Assembly: GCA_008012315.1 (NCBI GenBank)
Contig: SSEL01000013.1
Span: 1 to 64,000 of the forward strand
Length of the DNA stretch: 64,000 nucleotides
From: Rhodospirillaceae bacterium
GTDB taxonomy: Bacteria; Pseudomonadota; Alphaproteobacteria; Dongiales; Dongiaceae
Direction of reading: 5' to 3'
Part shown: one piece after another, positions 1 through 7,603 of the stretch
Numbering within the stretch: position 1 is the first letter of the stretch
Layout: each line of letters opens with the position of its first letter
Translations under genes and position numbers: made by a program
The notes under the pieces: model-generated
What the model was told of the DNA's origin: nothing
The model's input: only the letters and a program-made list of their open reading frames with translations
Databases searched by the model: none

Positions 1-6
1 CCCTAA

Positions 7-103
7 CCCTCCCACGCAAGGGGGGAGGGAATGGACGAGGGGGAGAAAGAAAGCGGAGAAAGAAAGCCGGTTCTCTTCAAGCTTCCTCCCCTTGCGGGGG
101 AGG
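7..103. repeat. Two GC-rich intergenic hairpins
   Basis: Two short hairpins with C/T-rich left arms and G/A-rich right arms: CCCTCCC at 7-13 pairs with GGGAGGG at 23-29, and CCTCCCC at 85-91 pairs with GGGGAGG at 97-103. A similar hairpin follows the threonine aldolase gene at 4045-4067, so this looks like a dispersed intergenic repeat. No gene is supported in 1-141. Confidence 0.55.
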
Positions 104-141
104 ATCGAGGAGGGGGGAATGCCGGACCGGATACGTCCAAC

Positions 142-173
142 AAAAAAGCCCGGCTCAACAAGCCGGGCTTTTG
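142..173 (-). terminator. Rho-independent terminator of rpoH
   Basis: AAGCCCGGCT and AGCCGGGCTT form a perfect stem around a short loop, and read on the minus strand the stem is followed by a T run. It lies 20 bases past the rpoH stop codon. Confidence 0.85.
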
Positions 174-193
174 CATTCGTTATTCAAACCGCG

Positions 194-1087
194 TCAGGCG
201 TGAGTCAGGCTTTCTTCCATCGCGGATTTCTTGATCGCGCGCTGGATCTTTTCGAAAGCGCGGACCTCGATCTGGCGCACGCGTTCGCGGCTGATATTGA
301 ATTCGCGGCTGAGATCGTCCAGCGTCGCCGGATCTTCCTTCAGCCGGCGTTCCACCAGGATGCGGCGTTCGCGCGGATTGAGCGCCTGCATCGCCTTGGC
401 CAGCATCTTCTGTCGCTTGCCAAGCTCCTGGCTTTCGCCCAGGCGGATTTCCTGGCTTTCGGTTTCATCCATCAGCCATTCCTGCCATTCGCCGCCTTCG
501 CCGTCATTGCGCATCGGCGCGTTCAGCGAATGATCCGGCGCGCTGAGGCGTCGGTTCATATCAACGACATCGTTTTCCGACACGTCGAGGCGGGTGGCGA
601 TCTCCTTCACGTTTTCCGGGCTGAGATCGCCGTCTTCGATCGCCTTCAACTGGCCCTTGATGCGCCGCAGATTGAAGAACAGCTTCTTCTGCGCCGCCGT
701 GGTGCCGATCTTCACCAGCGACCAGGAATGCAGGATGTATTCTTGAATCGCCGCGCGAATCCACCACATCGCGTAAGTCGCGAGACGAAAGCCCTTATCG
801 GGGTCGAAGCGCTTCACCGCCTGCATCATGCCGACATTGCCTTCGGAGATGAGTTCGGAGAGCGGCAGGCCATAGCCGCGATAGCCCATGGCGATCTTCG
901 CCACGAGACGCAGATGGCTGGTTACCAGCCGATGCGCGGCTTCGGGATCTTCATGTTCGCGCCAACGCTTCGCCAGCATGAATTCTTCGCTCACTTCCAG
1001 CATGGGAAATTTGCGAATCTCGGCCAGATAGCGGGCCAGATTGCTGTCGCTGACAAGGCTCGGCAGATTTCTCGTCGTTGTCGCCAT
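194..1087 (-). CDS. rpoH: RNA polymerase sigma-32 (heat-shock) factor
   Basis: Sigma-70-family factor that directs RNA polymerase to heat-shock promoters. The 297 residues are the normal length for alphaproteobacterial RpoH. Region 2 (about residues 50-120) includes the core-binding and -10 recognition stretch around ATYAMWWIRAAIQEY. The RpoH box, seen as QKKLFFNLR at residues 133-141, separates sigma-32 from RpoD. Region 4 near the C-terminus has the helix-turn-helix with SREFNISRERVRQIE. The ATG at 1087 has no strong Shine-Dalgarno sequence. The gene lies downstream of rluD on the same strand with a 268-base gap that holds its own promoter. Alphaproteobacteria often carry several rpoH copies; which one this is cannot be told here. 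Confidence 0.95.
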   Translation of the reverse strand: MATTTRNLPSLVSDSNLARYLAEIRKFPMLEVSEEFMLAKRWREHEDPEAAHRLVTSHLRLVAKIAMGYRGYGLPLSELISEGNVGMMQAVKRFDPDKGFRLATYAMWWIRAAIQEYILHSWSLVKIGTTAAQKKLFFNLRRIKGQLKAIEDGDLSPENVKEIATRLDVSENDVVDMNRRLSAPDHSLNAPMRNDGEGGEWQEWLMDETESQEIRLGESQELGKRQKMLAKAMQALNPRERRILVERRLKEDPATLDDLSREFNISRERVRQIEVRAFEKIQRAIKKSAMEESLTHA

Positions 1088-1295
1088 CGCTTGCTTACGT
1101 CGCTCCGTCCTCTTCTCCCCGTTACCGCTAACCCAGGATTGGGGAGGCGGTTCCGCAGGAGATACACGACACCAGTAAACGCAGGGTCGCTCGGTTCAAT
1201 GCAGGTCTTTTCTTATTACGGATGAGCCGGCCATTTCCCCCGGCCTCTTGCTCCTGAATTCTCCGCCAGGCTCGGCGGGCAATCCAGGATGATTA

Positions 1296-1325
1296 ATAAT
1301 ATAGTACATTAGTCAACTTCTTCAA
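1296..1325 (-). promoter_or_regulatory. Candidate rpoH promoter
   Basis: On the minus strand a TTGAAG element (1325-1320) and a TATTAT element (1301-1296) are 18 bases apart in an AT-rich stretch about 210 bases upstream of rpoH. The -35 element also fits the CTTGAA core used by sigma-32, so autoregulation is possible. This is pattern recognition only. Confidence 0.4.
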
Positions 1326-1355
1326 GGCGAGGCTAGAGCGATTATAATCTGCCGG

Positions 1356-2345
1356 TCAAATGCCTTTAAGTATTTGAATTAATTCAATCATATCAAGGGG
1401 TAGGGGGCTCTCCCAGCGCAGCTCCCGGCCGCTCCGGGGATGGGTGAGACCCAGTGTCGCGGCATGCAATGCCTGGCGGGGAAAGATTAACGCGGCCGCC
1501 CGGGCATCGGGCGAGAGCCGGCTGCGCCGGGCCGGGGTGGCGCGGCCATAGGTCTGGTCGCCGATCAATGGATGGCCGAGCGCGGAAATGTGCACCCGGA
1601 TCTGATGGGTGCGGCCGGTTTCCAGCCGGCATGCCACCAGCGCCGCCCCATCGCCCAAGGCCTGCAGCACCCGGTAATGGGTGACGGCCGGCTTGCCGCC
1701 CTTGCTGACCACGGCCATCTTCTTCCGGTCCGCCGTGTTGCGGCCGATATTGCCCTCGATCCGGCCCTCCCGGGGCTGCGGCACGCCCCAGACCACGCAT
1801 TGATAGCTGCGCTCGATATCGTGCCGGGCGAAGGCGGCGGAGAGCGCCTGGTGCGCCGCATCGTTCTTGGCGGCGACCAGCAGGCCGCTGGTATCCTTGT
1901 CGATCCGGTGCACGATGCCGGGGCGCTTCACCCCGCCGATGCCGGAGAGGCTGTCGCCGCAATGGGCGATCAGGGCATTGACCAGGGTCTGGTCGGGATT
2001 GCCGGGGGCGGGATGCACCACCATGCCGGCCGGCTTGTCGATAACGATCAGGTCGTCATCTTCATAGACCACCGTCAGGGGAATTTCCTGTCCGGCCGGC
2101 ACCGCGTCCTCGGCCGGCGGCACGGCGATGTGAATCCGCTGGCCCGGTTTGACCCGATAAGACGGGTCGTCTATGGTCGCGGCGGTGCCGTCGGTACCGG
2201 CGAGAGCGACATGTCCTTGCTCGATCAATGCCTTGGCCCGGCTGCGCGACAGCTCGGGCAGTCCCGCCGCAATGACCCTGTCCAGCCTTTCGCCGGCCTG
2301 TTCGGCCTCGATGGTCAATGTCAGCAGGGTGGCGGAATTGGTCAT
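1356..2345 (-). CDS. rluD: RluA-family 23S rRNA pseudouridine synthase (RluD-like)
   Basis: Converts uridines of 23S rRNA helix 69 to pseudouridine if it is a true RluD. The 329 residues show an N-terminal S4 RNA-binding domain (about residues 17-75, ERLDRVIAAGLPELSRSRAKALI) and the RluA catalytic domain. The signature HRIDKDTSGLL contains the catalytic aspartate at residue 149. RTHQIRVH near residue 243 is the second family motif. The ATG at 2345 is the natural start. In many alphaproteobacteria rluD precedes rpoH, as here. RluC is the main alternative, but length and neighbourhood favour RluD. Confidence 0.9.
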   Translation of the reverse strand: MTNSATLLTLTIEAEQAGERLDRVIAAGLPELSRSRAKALIEQGHVALAGTDGTAATIDDPSYRVKPGQRIHIAVPPAEDAVPAGQEIPLTVVYEDDDLIVIDKPAGMVVHPAPGNPDQTLVNALIAHCGDSLSGIGGVKRPGIVHRIDKDTSGLLVAAKNDAAHQALSAAFARHDIERSYQCVVWGVPQPREGRIEGNIGRNTADRKKMAVVSKGGKPAVTHYRVLQALGDGAALVACRLETGRTHQIRVHISALGHPLIGDQTYGRATPARRSRLSPDARAAALIFPRQALHAATLGLTHPRSGRELRWESPLPLDMIELIQILKGI

Positions 2346-2378
2346 GATTGCAATCGGCTGTCGAAGGGTTTGACTTGT

Positions 2379-2515
2379 CTAGAGCGCGATCGTCTTTGAT
2401 GGAAGCATTTCGCTTCCATCAAAGACGTGAATCGCCCTCTATCTTATTGAGGAGAGACGGATTCACGTTTTAGACAAAATCGCAAAGCGATTCCGTCTAA
2501 AACGATCCGGCTCTA
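2379..2515. repeat. Two adjacent intergenic palindromes
   Basis: The first has perfect 15-base arms: GTCTTTGATGGAAGC at 2392-2406 and its complement at 2412-2426 around a five-base loop, flanked by an imperfect outer match (AGAGCG / CCCTCT). The second nests two inverted repeats: CGTTTTAGAC (2466-2475) with GTCTAAAACG (2495-2504), and inside it AATCGC with GCGATT. The pair fills the gap between the rluD start and the next gene. It resembles dispersed palindromic repeats of alphaproteobacterial genomes rather than a terminator, since no T run follows. Confidence 0.7.
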
Positions 2516-2544
2516 AGGGCGCGAAGGGGAATCCGGTCGTAACG

Positions 2545-2934
2545 ATGAGCGAGACAGATGAACTACCGCGCCAGTTGCGGCTGCTCAAGGGTTTGGTGAT
2601 CGGGCTCGGCGTTCTGCTGGGCGTTGCTGCGCTCGTCGTGGTCTTCGCCGTCTTGTGGAAATTGTCCGACCGGTCCAAGCCGGCCCCGGCTCCCGCCGTG
2701 ACAGCACCAGCGGCATCGACGGCGCCCGCCGCAGCGGCGACGGACAGCCTGCCGGCATTCGGCACGGCCGATCTGGCGCTGCCGGTCGGTTGTGCGGTGG
2801 AGAGCGCTACGGCCTCGGGCGACCGTCTGGTCCTGCTGGTCGGCGGAACGGATGATTGCCGCCGGGTGGTGATCGCCGATCTCAGGAGCGGCAAGAAGCT
2901 TGGTGAATTTCGGTTTCCGGCGGCTGGCCAGTAA
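2545..2934 (+). CDS. Single-pass membrane protein, DUF6476-like
   Basis: A 129-residue protein with a short charged N-terminus (DELPRQLRLLKGLV), one membrane segment at about residues 14-36 (GVLLGVAALVVVFAVLW), an Ala/Pro-rich linker at about 45-70, and a compact C-terminal domain ending in ADLRSGKKLGEFRF that should lie in the periplasm. Layout and position divergent from rluD match the small alphaproteobacterial family DUF6476, which I name from memory. Its function is unknown. The ATG at 2545 has no strong Shine-Dalgarno sequence. It sits 37 bases before the threonine aldolase gene and could be cotranscribed with it. Confidence 0.75.
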   Translation: MSETDELPRQLRLLKGLVIGLGVLLGVAALVVVFAVLWKLSDRSKPAPAPAVTAPAASTAPAAAATDSLPAFGTADLALPVGCAVESATASGDRLVLLVGGTDDCRRVVIADLRSGKKLGEFRFPAAGQ

Positions 2935-2971
2935 TCGGCCGCCGCCGTGGATCTATACGTAAGAGGGAAAA

Positions 2972-4018
2972 ATGAATTTCTGCAGCGATAATGTGGCCGG
3001 CGTGACGCCGGAAATCCTGGCCGCGATCGAGATCGCCAATCGCGAGGCCGCCTCGCGGCCCTATGGCAATGATGCCTGGACCAAGCGGGTGGAGCAGCAT
3101 CTGGCCGTGATCTTCGAACGCCCGGTGGTGGCCTTCCCGGTGATCAGCGGCACCGCCGCCAATGCCTTGTCGCTCTCGGTCATGACGCCGCCTTACGGTG
3201 TCATCTACTGCCATGATGAAGCGCATATTGCGGTCGATGAATGCGGCGCGCCGGAAATGTATACCGGCGGTGCCAAGCTGCGGCCGATCCCCGGCGCCGA
3301 TGGCAAGATCCCCCTCGATGCGCTTGCCAAGATCCTTGCCAATAGCTGCGCCGGCGATGTGCATCGCGTCCAGCCGGCGGCCTTGAGCCTGACCCAGGCG
3401 ACCGAGGCCGGCACCGTCTACAAGCCGGCGGAAGTGGCTGCCCTCTGCGCCCTGGCGAAACAGCATGGCCTCAAGACCCATATGGATGGGTCGCGCTTCG
3501 CCAATGCGGTGGCGCATCTCAACATCTCGCCGGCGGAACTGACCTGGAAAGCCGGCATCGACGTGCTCTCCTTCGGCGCCAGCAAGAACGGCGCCTTGGC
3601 CGCCGAGGCGGTGGTGTTCTTCGACGAGAAGCTGGCCGAGACTTTCGGCTTCCGCCGCAAGCGCGCCGGCCATCTCATCTCCAAGATGCGCTTCCTCTCG
3701 GCGCAGCTCGACGCCTATCTCACCGACGGGCTGTGGCTGAAACTGGCGCGCCACGCCAACAGCATGGCCCAGCGCCTGGTCCAGGGCCTGACGGCGCTGC
3801 CGGGCGTGAAGCTGCTCTATCCGGTCGAAGCCAACGAGATCTTCATCCAGCTGCCGGTGCCGACCGTGGCAGCTTTGCGCGAAGCCGGTTTCGAATTCTA
3901 CGACTGGCCCGACAGCGAGCCCGGCACGATCCGCCTGGTGACGGCCTTCAACACCGAACAGGGCGCCGTCGATCACTTCCTCGACACGGCAAAACGCCTC
4001 GGTAACGTCGCGGCGTAG
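2972..4018 (+). CDS. ltaE: Low-specificity L-threonine aldolase
   Basis: PLP-dependent fold-type I enzyme that splits L-threonine or L-allo-threonine into glycine and acetaldehyde; cytosolic. The 348 residues carry the expected features: CHDEAHI around residue 81 with the histidine that stacks on PLP, THMDGSRFANA near 169-179, and the PLP Schiff-base lysine in SFGASKNGALA at residue 205. Length is typical. The ATG at 2972 follows a good GAGGG Shine-Dalgarno sequence. A close relative acting on beta-hydroxyaspartate or phenylserine cannot be excluded from sequence alone. Confidence 0.93.
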   Translation: MNFCSDNVAGVTPEILAAIEIANREAASRPYGNDAWTKRVEQHLAVIFERPVVAFPVISGTAANALSLSVMTPPYGVIYCHDEAHIAVDECGAPEMYTGGAKLRPIPGADGKIPLDALAKILANSCAGDVHRVQPAALSLTQATEAGTVYKPAEVAALCALAKQHGLKTHMDGSRFANAVAHLNISPAELTWKAGIDVLSFGASKNGALAAEAVVFFDEKLAETFGFRRKRAGHLISKMRFLSAQLDAYLTDGLWLKLARHANSMAQRLVQGLTALPGVKLLYPVEANEIFIQLPVPTVAALREAGFEFYDWPDSEPGTIRLVTAFNTEQGAVDHFLDTAKRLGNVAA

Positions 4019-4044
4019 CCGCGCAGTCGCTGCACACCTGGAAA

Positions 4045-4067
4045 CCCTCCCCCAAACCGGGGGAGGG
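4045..4067. repeat. GC-rich hairpin after ltaE
   Basis: CCCTCCCCC at 4045-4053 pairs with GGGGGAGGG at 4059-4067. It may terminate ltaE transcription but has no T run. It belongs to the same hairpin type seen at 7-103. Confidence 0.5.
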
Positions 4068-4234
4068 CAGGATGGGGGCAACGCCGGCCGATATTAATTT
4101 TCAGTTTCGCTAATCAGCGAAAGCGATTGACCTCATTCCCTCGAAAAACATGCATCCAAATGCCATCTTTCGGCGAATCGGCACTTCCCTTAGTCTCTTG
4201 CGAAGCGAGCCATTCCCGTTTTCAGAGGTGCCGT

Positions 4235-4756
4235 GTGATCCGATTTTTGGGCCTTCTCTTGTTGTCCCTGTCTTTGGCCGGTTGTGTCAGTAAGTATAGG
4301 GTGGACAACTATGAAAAGCCGAGCGTTCACCTCAACAGAACATCCAGCTTTTATGTGACCTTGCCGGCGGATGGACAGTATGGCGACACTGCTTATCCGG
4401 GCTCCGGCGCGGCGGCGGCCCACGCAGTGCGTGCGGCGCTTCTTACGCATGTCGATAAGGTCGTCACCGGGGCGGTGGCGAACGAAAGTTTAGAATCCGC
4501 CCTAGCTCAGGCAAAGCAGCAGGGACTAAGCCATGTATTCCAAACCTCGATCTTGAATTGGGAAGATCGGGCCACCGAATGGTCGGGTATACCTGATAAG
4601 ATCACGCTGAAGCTCGCGGTCTATAACGCGCAATCAGGGGAAATGGTGTCATCGACGATCACCAGTGCCAGCAGCAAATGGGGAACTTTCGGCGGAGACC
4701 ATCCTCAAGATCTCCTGCCGGTGCCGACCAAAACGTTTGCCGATCAATTGTTTTGA
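4235..4756 (+). CDS. DUF4823 lipoprotein, copy 1
   Basis: Predicted outer-membrane or periplasmic lipoprotein of unknown function. I chose the GTG at 4235 because an AGAGG Shine-Dalgarno sequence lies six bases upstream and translation then begins with a clean lipoprotein signal ending in LSLAGC; the frame itself is open from 4127. The mature part has the DUF4823 hallmarks SSFYVTLPADGQYG, a helix with AALLTHVDKV, and LNWEDRATEWSGIPDKI. It is 173 residues long. It is a tandem paralogue of the next gene, but its codon use is clearly more AT-rich (for example AGT AAG TAT AGG). Family named from memory of Pseudomonas homologues. Confidence 0.8.
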   Translation: MIRFLGLLLLSLSLAGCVSKYRVDNYEKPSVHLNRTSSFYVTLPADGQYGDTAYPGSGAAAAHAVRAALLTHVDKVVTGAVANESLESALAQAKQQGLSHVFQTSILNWEDRATEWSGIPDKITLKLAVYNAQSGEMVSSTITSASSKWGTFGGDHPQDLLPVPTKTFADQLF

Positions 4757-4984
4757 GGAAAATCGGACGATCCCTACAGAGTCCTGACCTGCTTTGGGCG
4801 GGCGGTAACGAAGGTGCTCACTAAGAACCCCTCGCCAAATTGGAAGAGAGAGGAGGTGGAGGAAAGGCCAGACCGAAGCCTCGCCGGAGCAAGCGGAAAA
4901 GCATACGGGGATACGACCTTTACGGGAATCAGCCGCTTTGTTAGCTTAAAGCTCGTTCCGTTGACTGTATTGCGAGCCCTTTAC

Positions 4985-5554
4985 GTGTTCCGCTATCTCG
5001 CCGTCTTCCTTGCCGCGATCACGCTTTCCGCCTGCACCGAGAGATACCGCATGGCGTCTTACGACAAGCCGACGGTGCAACTCGACCGCCAGTCGAGCTT
5101 CTACGTGACCTTGCCAGCCGATGGCCGGCATGGCGCCGGCTCCAGCTATAACGGCTCGGCGGCGAACACCGCCAGGGCGATCAGCGACGCCTTGCTCACC
5201 CATGTCGACAAGACCGTCATCGGCACGGTGAAGGGCGAGACGCTGGAGGAGGCGATGGCCCGGGCGAAGCAGGACGGGCTCGGTTACGTCTTCCAGACGA
5301 CCATCCTGAACTGGGAGGACCGGCTCAACCTGCTCTCCGGCCGCCCGGACCGCTTCACCCTGCAATTCGCCGTCTATGACGTGCTGTCGGGCCAGGAAAT
5401 CTCCTCCGCCATCTCCAGCGCGACCGGCAAGGGCGGGCCGATCACCATGGGCAACCCGTCCAAGCTGTTGCCCGAACCGGTGAAGACTTTCGTCGATCCG
5501 CTGTTCCAGCCAGCCGCGGCAACGACGGCGACTACAGCGGCAAAAGCCCCGTAA
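4985..5554 (+). CDS. DUF4823 lipoprotein, copy 2
   Basis: Second copy of the DUF4823 lipoprotein family. The GTG at 4985 aligns residue for residue with the chosen start of copy 1 (VFRYLAVFLAAITLSAC against VIRFLGLLLLSLSLAGC), so I prefer it over the upstream TTG and the longest open frame from 4814. The lipobox is LSAC. The mature domain repeats SSFYVTLPADGRHG, THVDKTVIG and LNWEDRLN. An Ala/Thr-rich tail of about 15 residues is unique to this copy. Codon use is GC-rich and typical of the window, unlike copy 1. Function unknown. Confidence 0.8.
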   Translation: MFRYLAVFLAAITLSACTERYRMASYDKPTVQLDRQSSFYVTLPADGRHGAGSSYNGSAANTARAISDALLTHVDKTVIGTVKGETLEEAMARAKQDGLGYVFQTTILNWEDRLNLLSGRPDRFTLQFAVYDVLSGQEISSAISSATGKGGPITMGNPSKLLPEPVKTFVDPLFQPAAATTATTAAKAP

Positions 5555-5653
5555 TTTCACCAGGATCGTGCCCATGCTGGGCGGCGGGGTGGAAAAGGGG
5601 CTTGATCCCAGCCCCGCCATCCACTATCAGAAGGCCCACGCACCAGCGGCCAC

Positions 5654-5729
5654 GTCCCCATCGTCTAGTGGCCTAGGACACCGCCCTCTCACGGCGGTAA
5701 CAGGGGTTCAAATCCCCTTGGGGACGCCA
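5654..5729 (+). tRNA. tRNA-Glu (anticodon CTC)
   Basis: A 76-base cloverleaf with encoded CCA. Acceptor arms GTCCCCA (5654-5660) and TGGGGAC (5719-5725) pair fully. The anticodon stem CCGCC/GGCGG encloses CTCTCAC with anticodon CTC at 5688-5690. The T arm reads AGGGGTTCAAATCCCCT. It differs at only a few positions from the tRNA-Glu at 51717. A recombinase relic overlaps its 3' half on the other strand. Confidence 0.95.
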
Positions 5730-6239
5730 ATTTGGAACTCCTGTTTCCGAGCTTTCCCGGGCCAAAATGGCTAATTTTCTGGCGTTTCCCGCGAATTCGA
5801 GCCGGGCTTCGTTGAGCGTAATCCGATCAACAATCAAGTCGAAGCTGGTGTTTGTCAGGTTGCGGTATCGGCGCCCGCTGAACCTATTCGATCGCGGCGA
5901 GCGCGGTTTTTCTGGGCGGTGGCGAGGTTTCGCTTCAGATCTGGATGGTCTGCCGACAACACGCCCTTGGCAACCAGGTCGAACAGTCGATCGATCGCCG
6001 CCTCGGCGCTTGTTAGCGCGCCTCTGGCGGCATCCAGGTGGGGCGCAAGACTGCACGAGCTCTCGGTACACTAGCAGCATTTGCTCTGTCGCGCCGAACC
6101 GCTCGCCAAACTCTTCTGTAAGAAAATCCCTCTCAATCGCGAGACGGACGGCAAGATGGTTGGCGAACTGTGTCAGCACCGTGGCGCTTACTTCGGCGAC
6201 GCGGCGGTTCCCCGAATGCAGTAGCTCTGCCTGAGCCAT
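5673..6239 (-). pseudogene. Degraded C-terminal part of a large serine recombinase
   Basis: Two reading frames must be joined to recover the family. One frame holds an N-proximal stretch (SATVLTQFANHLAVRL) and the C-terminal VDRITLNEARLEFAGNARKL, which resembles the strand segment near the end of large serine recombinases. The intervening 5858-6049 reads in another frame as LTSAEAAIDRLFDLVAKGVL followed by SADHPDLKRNLATA, the usual coiled-coil helix of that family; this frame ends at a stop at 5855-5857. So at least two frameshifts are present, and no catalytic N-terminal domain is seen. The last residues, WRPQGDLNPCYRRERAVS, are the antisense reading of the tRNA-Glu gene, as often seen in integrases beside tRNAs. 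Confidence 0.65.
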
Positions 6240-6535
6240 GGTGAGCGCCGTCTCGTTTGCCTCGGAGAATCTGATGCGGAGAGAATGCTGCCCGCGAACA
6301 ACAGGCGCTTCCAGTCGGGACAGTGATCCCGAATTTGAGAGTCGGGGGCGGTAACGCCGCCGATGCTCCTGGCCGCCGCGTAGGCCAAACGCGCTGAAGC
6401 TTGGCTCTCGTGCAAGAAGAGCAGGAAGAATCAGTCATTTTCATTGCGATGGAACCGAATGCTCCAGGACAAACAACAGGAGATTGAATGTCCAGAAGCA
6501 CTTATGCAGCCAGTTTTCGGAGCTCGGGCATTCAC
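6240..6535. other. Non-coding or decayed stretch upstream of the recombinase relic
   Basis: No convincing gene is present. Short minus-strand open frames occur in several phases without recognisable motifs. They may be further remains of the recombinase, whose zinc-ribbon and catalytic parts should lie on this side, but I could not recognise them. Confidence 0.4.
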
Positions 6536-6564
6536 AAAAAAAGCCTGCCAAGAGGCAGGCTTTT
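6536..6564 (-). terminator. Rho-independent terminator of the DHH cassette
   Basis: GCCTGCC (6543-6549) pairs with GGCAGGC (6554-6560) around a four-base loop. On the minus strand the stem is followed by seven T. It lies 20 bases after the stop codon of the DHH-type gene. Confidence 0.85.
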
Positions 6565-6583
6565 CCAGCTGAGGTAGGTCCCC

Positions 6584-7603
6584 TTACTTCATACAATACC
6601 CACCACGTACCTTCTTAAGAAAGCCGGTCTTCCCGAGCACAATTAGCACGTCGCGCTCTTCGATTTGAATACGGTTGCCACTCATCTCGTTGGCTTCCTG
6701 GATGAGTTCTTCCAAGGTGAAGACATCGCCTGGTGCCGTCGTCAGCGATAGGGCTGCGACCTCCAGGAGGGTAATGATGGCTTCAAGGTCCTTGGAGCTG
6801 ACAGTTGAATTAGGCAGGCGCATTGGCTGCGGGGCATCATGCGCGAACCGCTCTTGTGTCACATCCAAATCATAGGCCACGGCCTCTCTCCTCAGAGTTT
6901 CGTTAGGTACTTTCCCGGCGAGCAACGCAATCGCCGCGTCGTCCAGCCTTCTTAACGGGTCAGAAGGCTGTTGGGCTACCGGCCAACGTCCGCGGGGCAA
7001 GCGATGGGACGCCCGATCGGCTGCCCCAAGCTCGGCCAGCTCAGGCCAGAATTCGTTCTTCAAAAGAGCGAGTAGCTTTTCGCCCGGAAGCGGTCCCCCA
7101 AGGGCTGCCGCGCGCTTCATTCCTAAGGCAAGAATCTCGTGCTGCTTGCTAGTGACCCCTGAGACACGGTCATCCTGCTTCTCACAGAGTGCTGCTATGA
7201 CCATCATCCCGGACCGGGGGCCAATAGCGCATTCAAATACGTCGGGTCTATAGCTAACGCGCAAATTCTCAGCTTGTTCCAAACGGCGCAGTGGCAAGGG
7301 GTGATGATCGATCAGGAAGAACTTCTTCTCCGGCCGCGCATTCACGAACTCGACGAGGGCTTCCGCCTCCGCCGCGCATGACTCTGGGGCGAACATAAGA
7401 TCCACAAAGAACACGAGATCGGCATCGTCGATTTGCGTGAAGCTGTCAAGCCTATGCCAAACTTTGTGGTTCTGCGTCCGCATTGGGTCGACGATCACTT
7501 GGACGTCGAAGTTCTTTACAAGATCGAGATTCCGCCGGGTCTGCTCCGCAATCAAATGGCCGTCCGCGTCGGCGTGACTAATGACTAGAACGTGCGATGT
7601 CAT
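6584..7603 (-). CDS. DHH-type phosphoesterase-like protein
   Basis: A 339-residue protein with DHH-superfamily motifs: motif I HADADGH (residues 10-16), an acidic motif II in DLVFFVDLM (Asp68), and motif III IDHH (98-101). These residues bind Mn in enzymes that cleave phosphodiester bonds, such as RecJ, nano-RNases and cyclic dinucleotide phosphodiesterases. I see no DHHA1 domain with its GG.H motif after it. The C-terminal part from about residue 260 (FTLEELIQEANEM to VLIVLGKTGFLKKVRGGY) looks like a winged-helix unit. It overlaps its upstream partner by four bases (ATGA), so the two are translationally coupled. Substrate unknown; fold assignment is likely, exact activity is inference. Confidence 0.7.
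   Translation of the reverse strand: MTSHVLVISHADADGHLIAEQTRRNLDLVKNFDVQVIVDPMRTQNHKVWHRLDSFTQIDDADLVFFVDLMFAPESCAAEAEALVEFVNARPEKKFFLIDHHPLPLRRLEQAENLRVSYRPDVFECAIGPRSGMMVIAALCEKQDDRVSGVTSKQHEILALGMKRAAALGGPLPGEKLLALLKNEFWPELAELGAADRASHRLPRGRWPVAQQPSDPLRRLDDAAIALLAGKVPNETLRREAVAYDLDVTQERFAHDAPQPMRLPNSTVSSKDLEAIITLLEVAALSLTTAPGDVFTLEELIQEANEMSGNRIQIEERDVLIVLGKTGFLKKVRGGYCMK

Noticed and set aside
92..1225. 377-codon plus-strand open frame
   Set aside because: Antisense shadow of rpoH.
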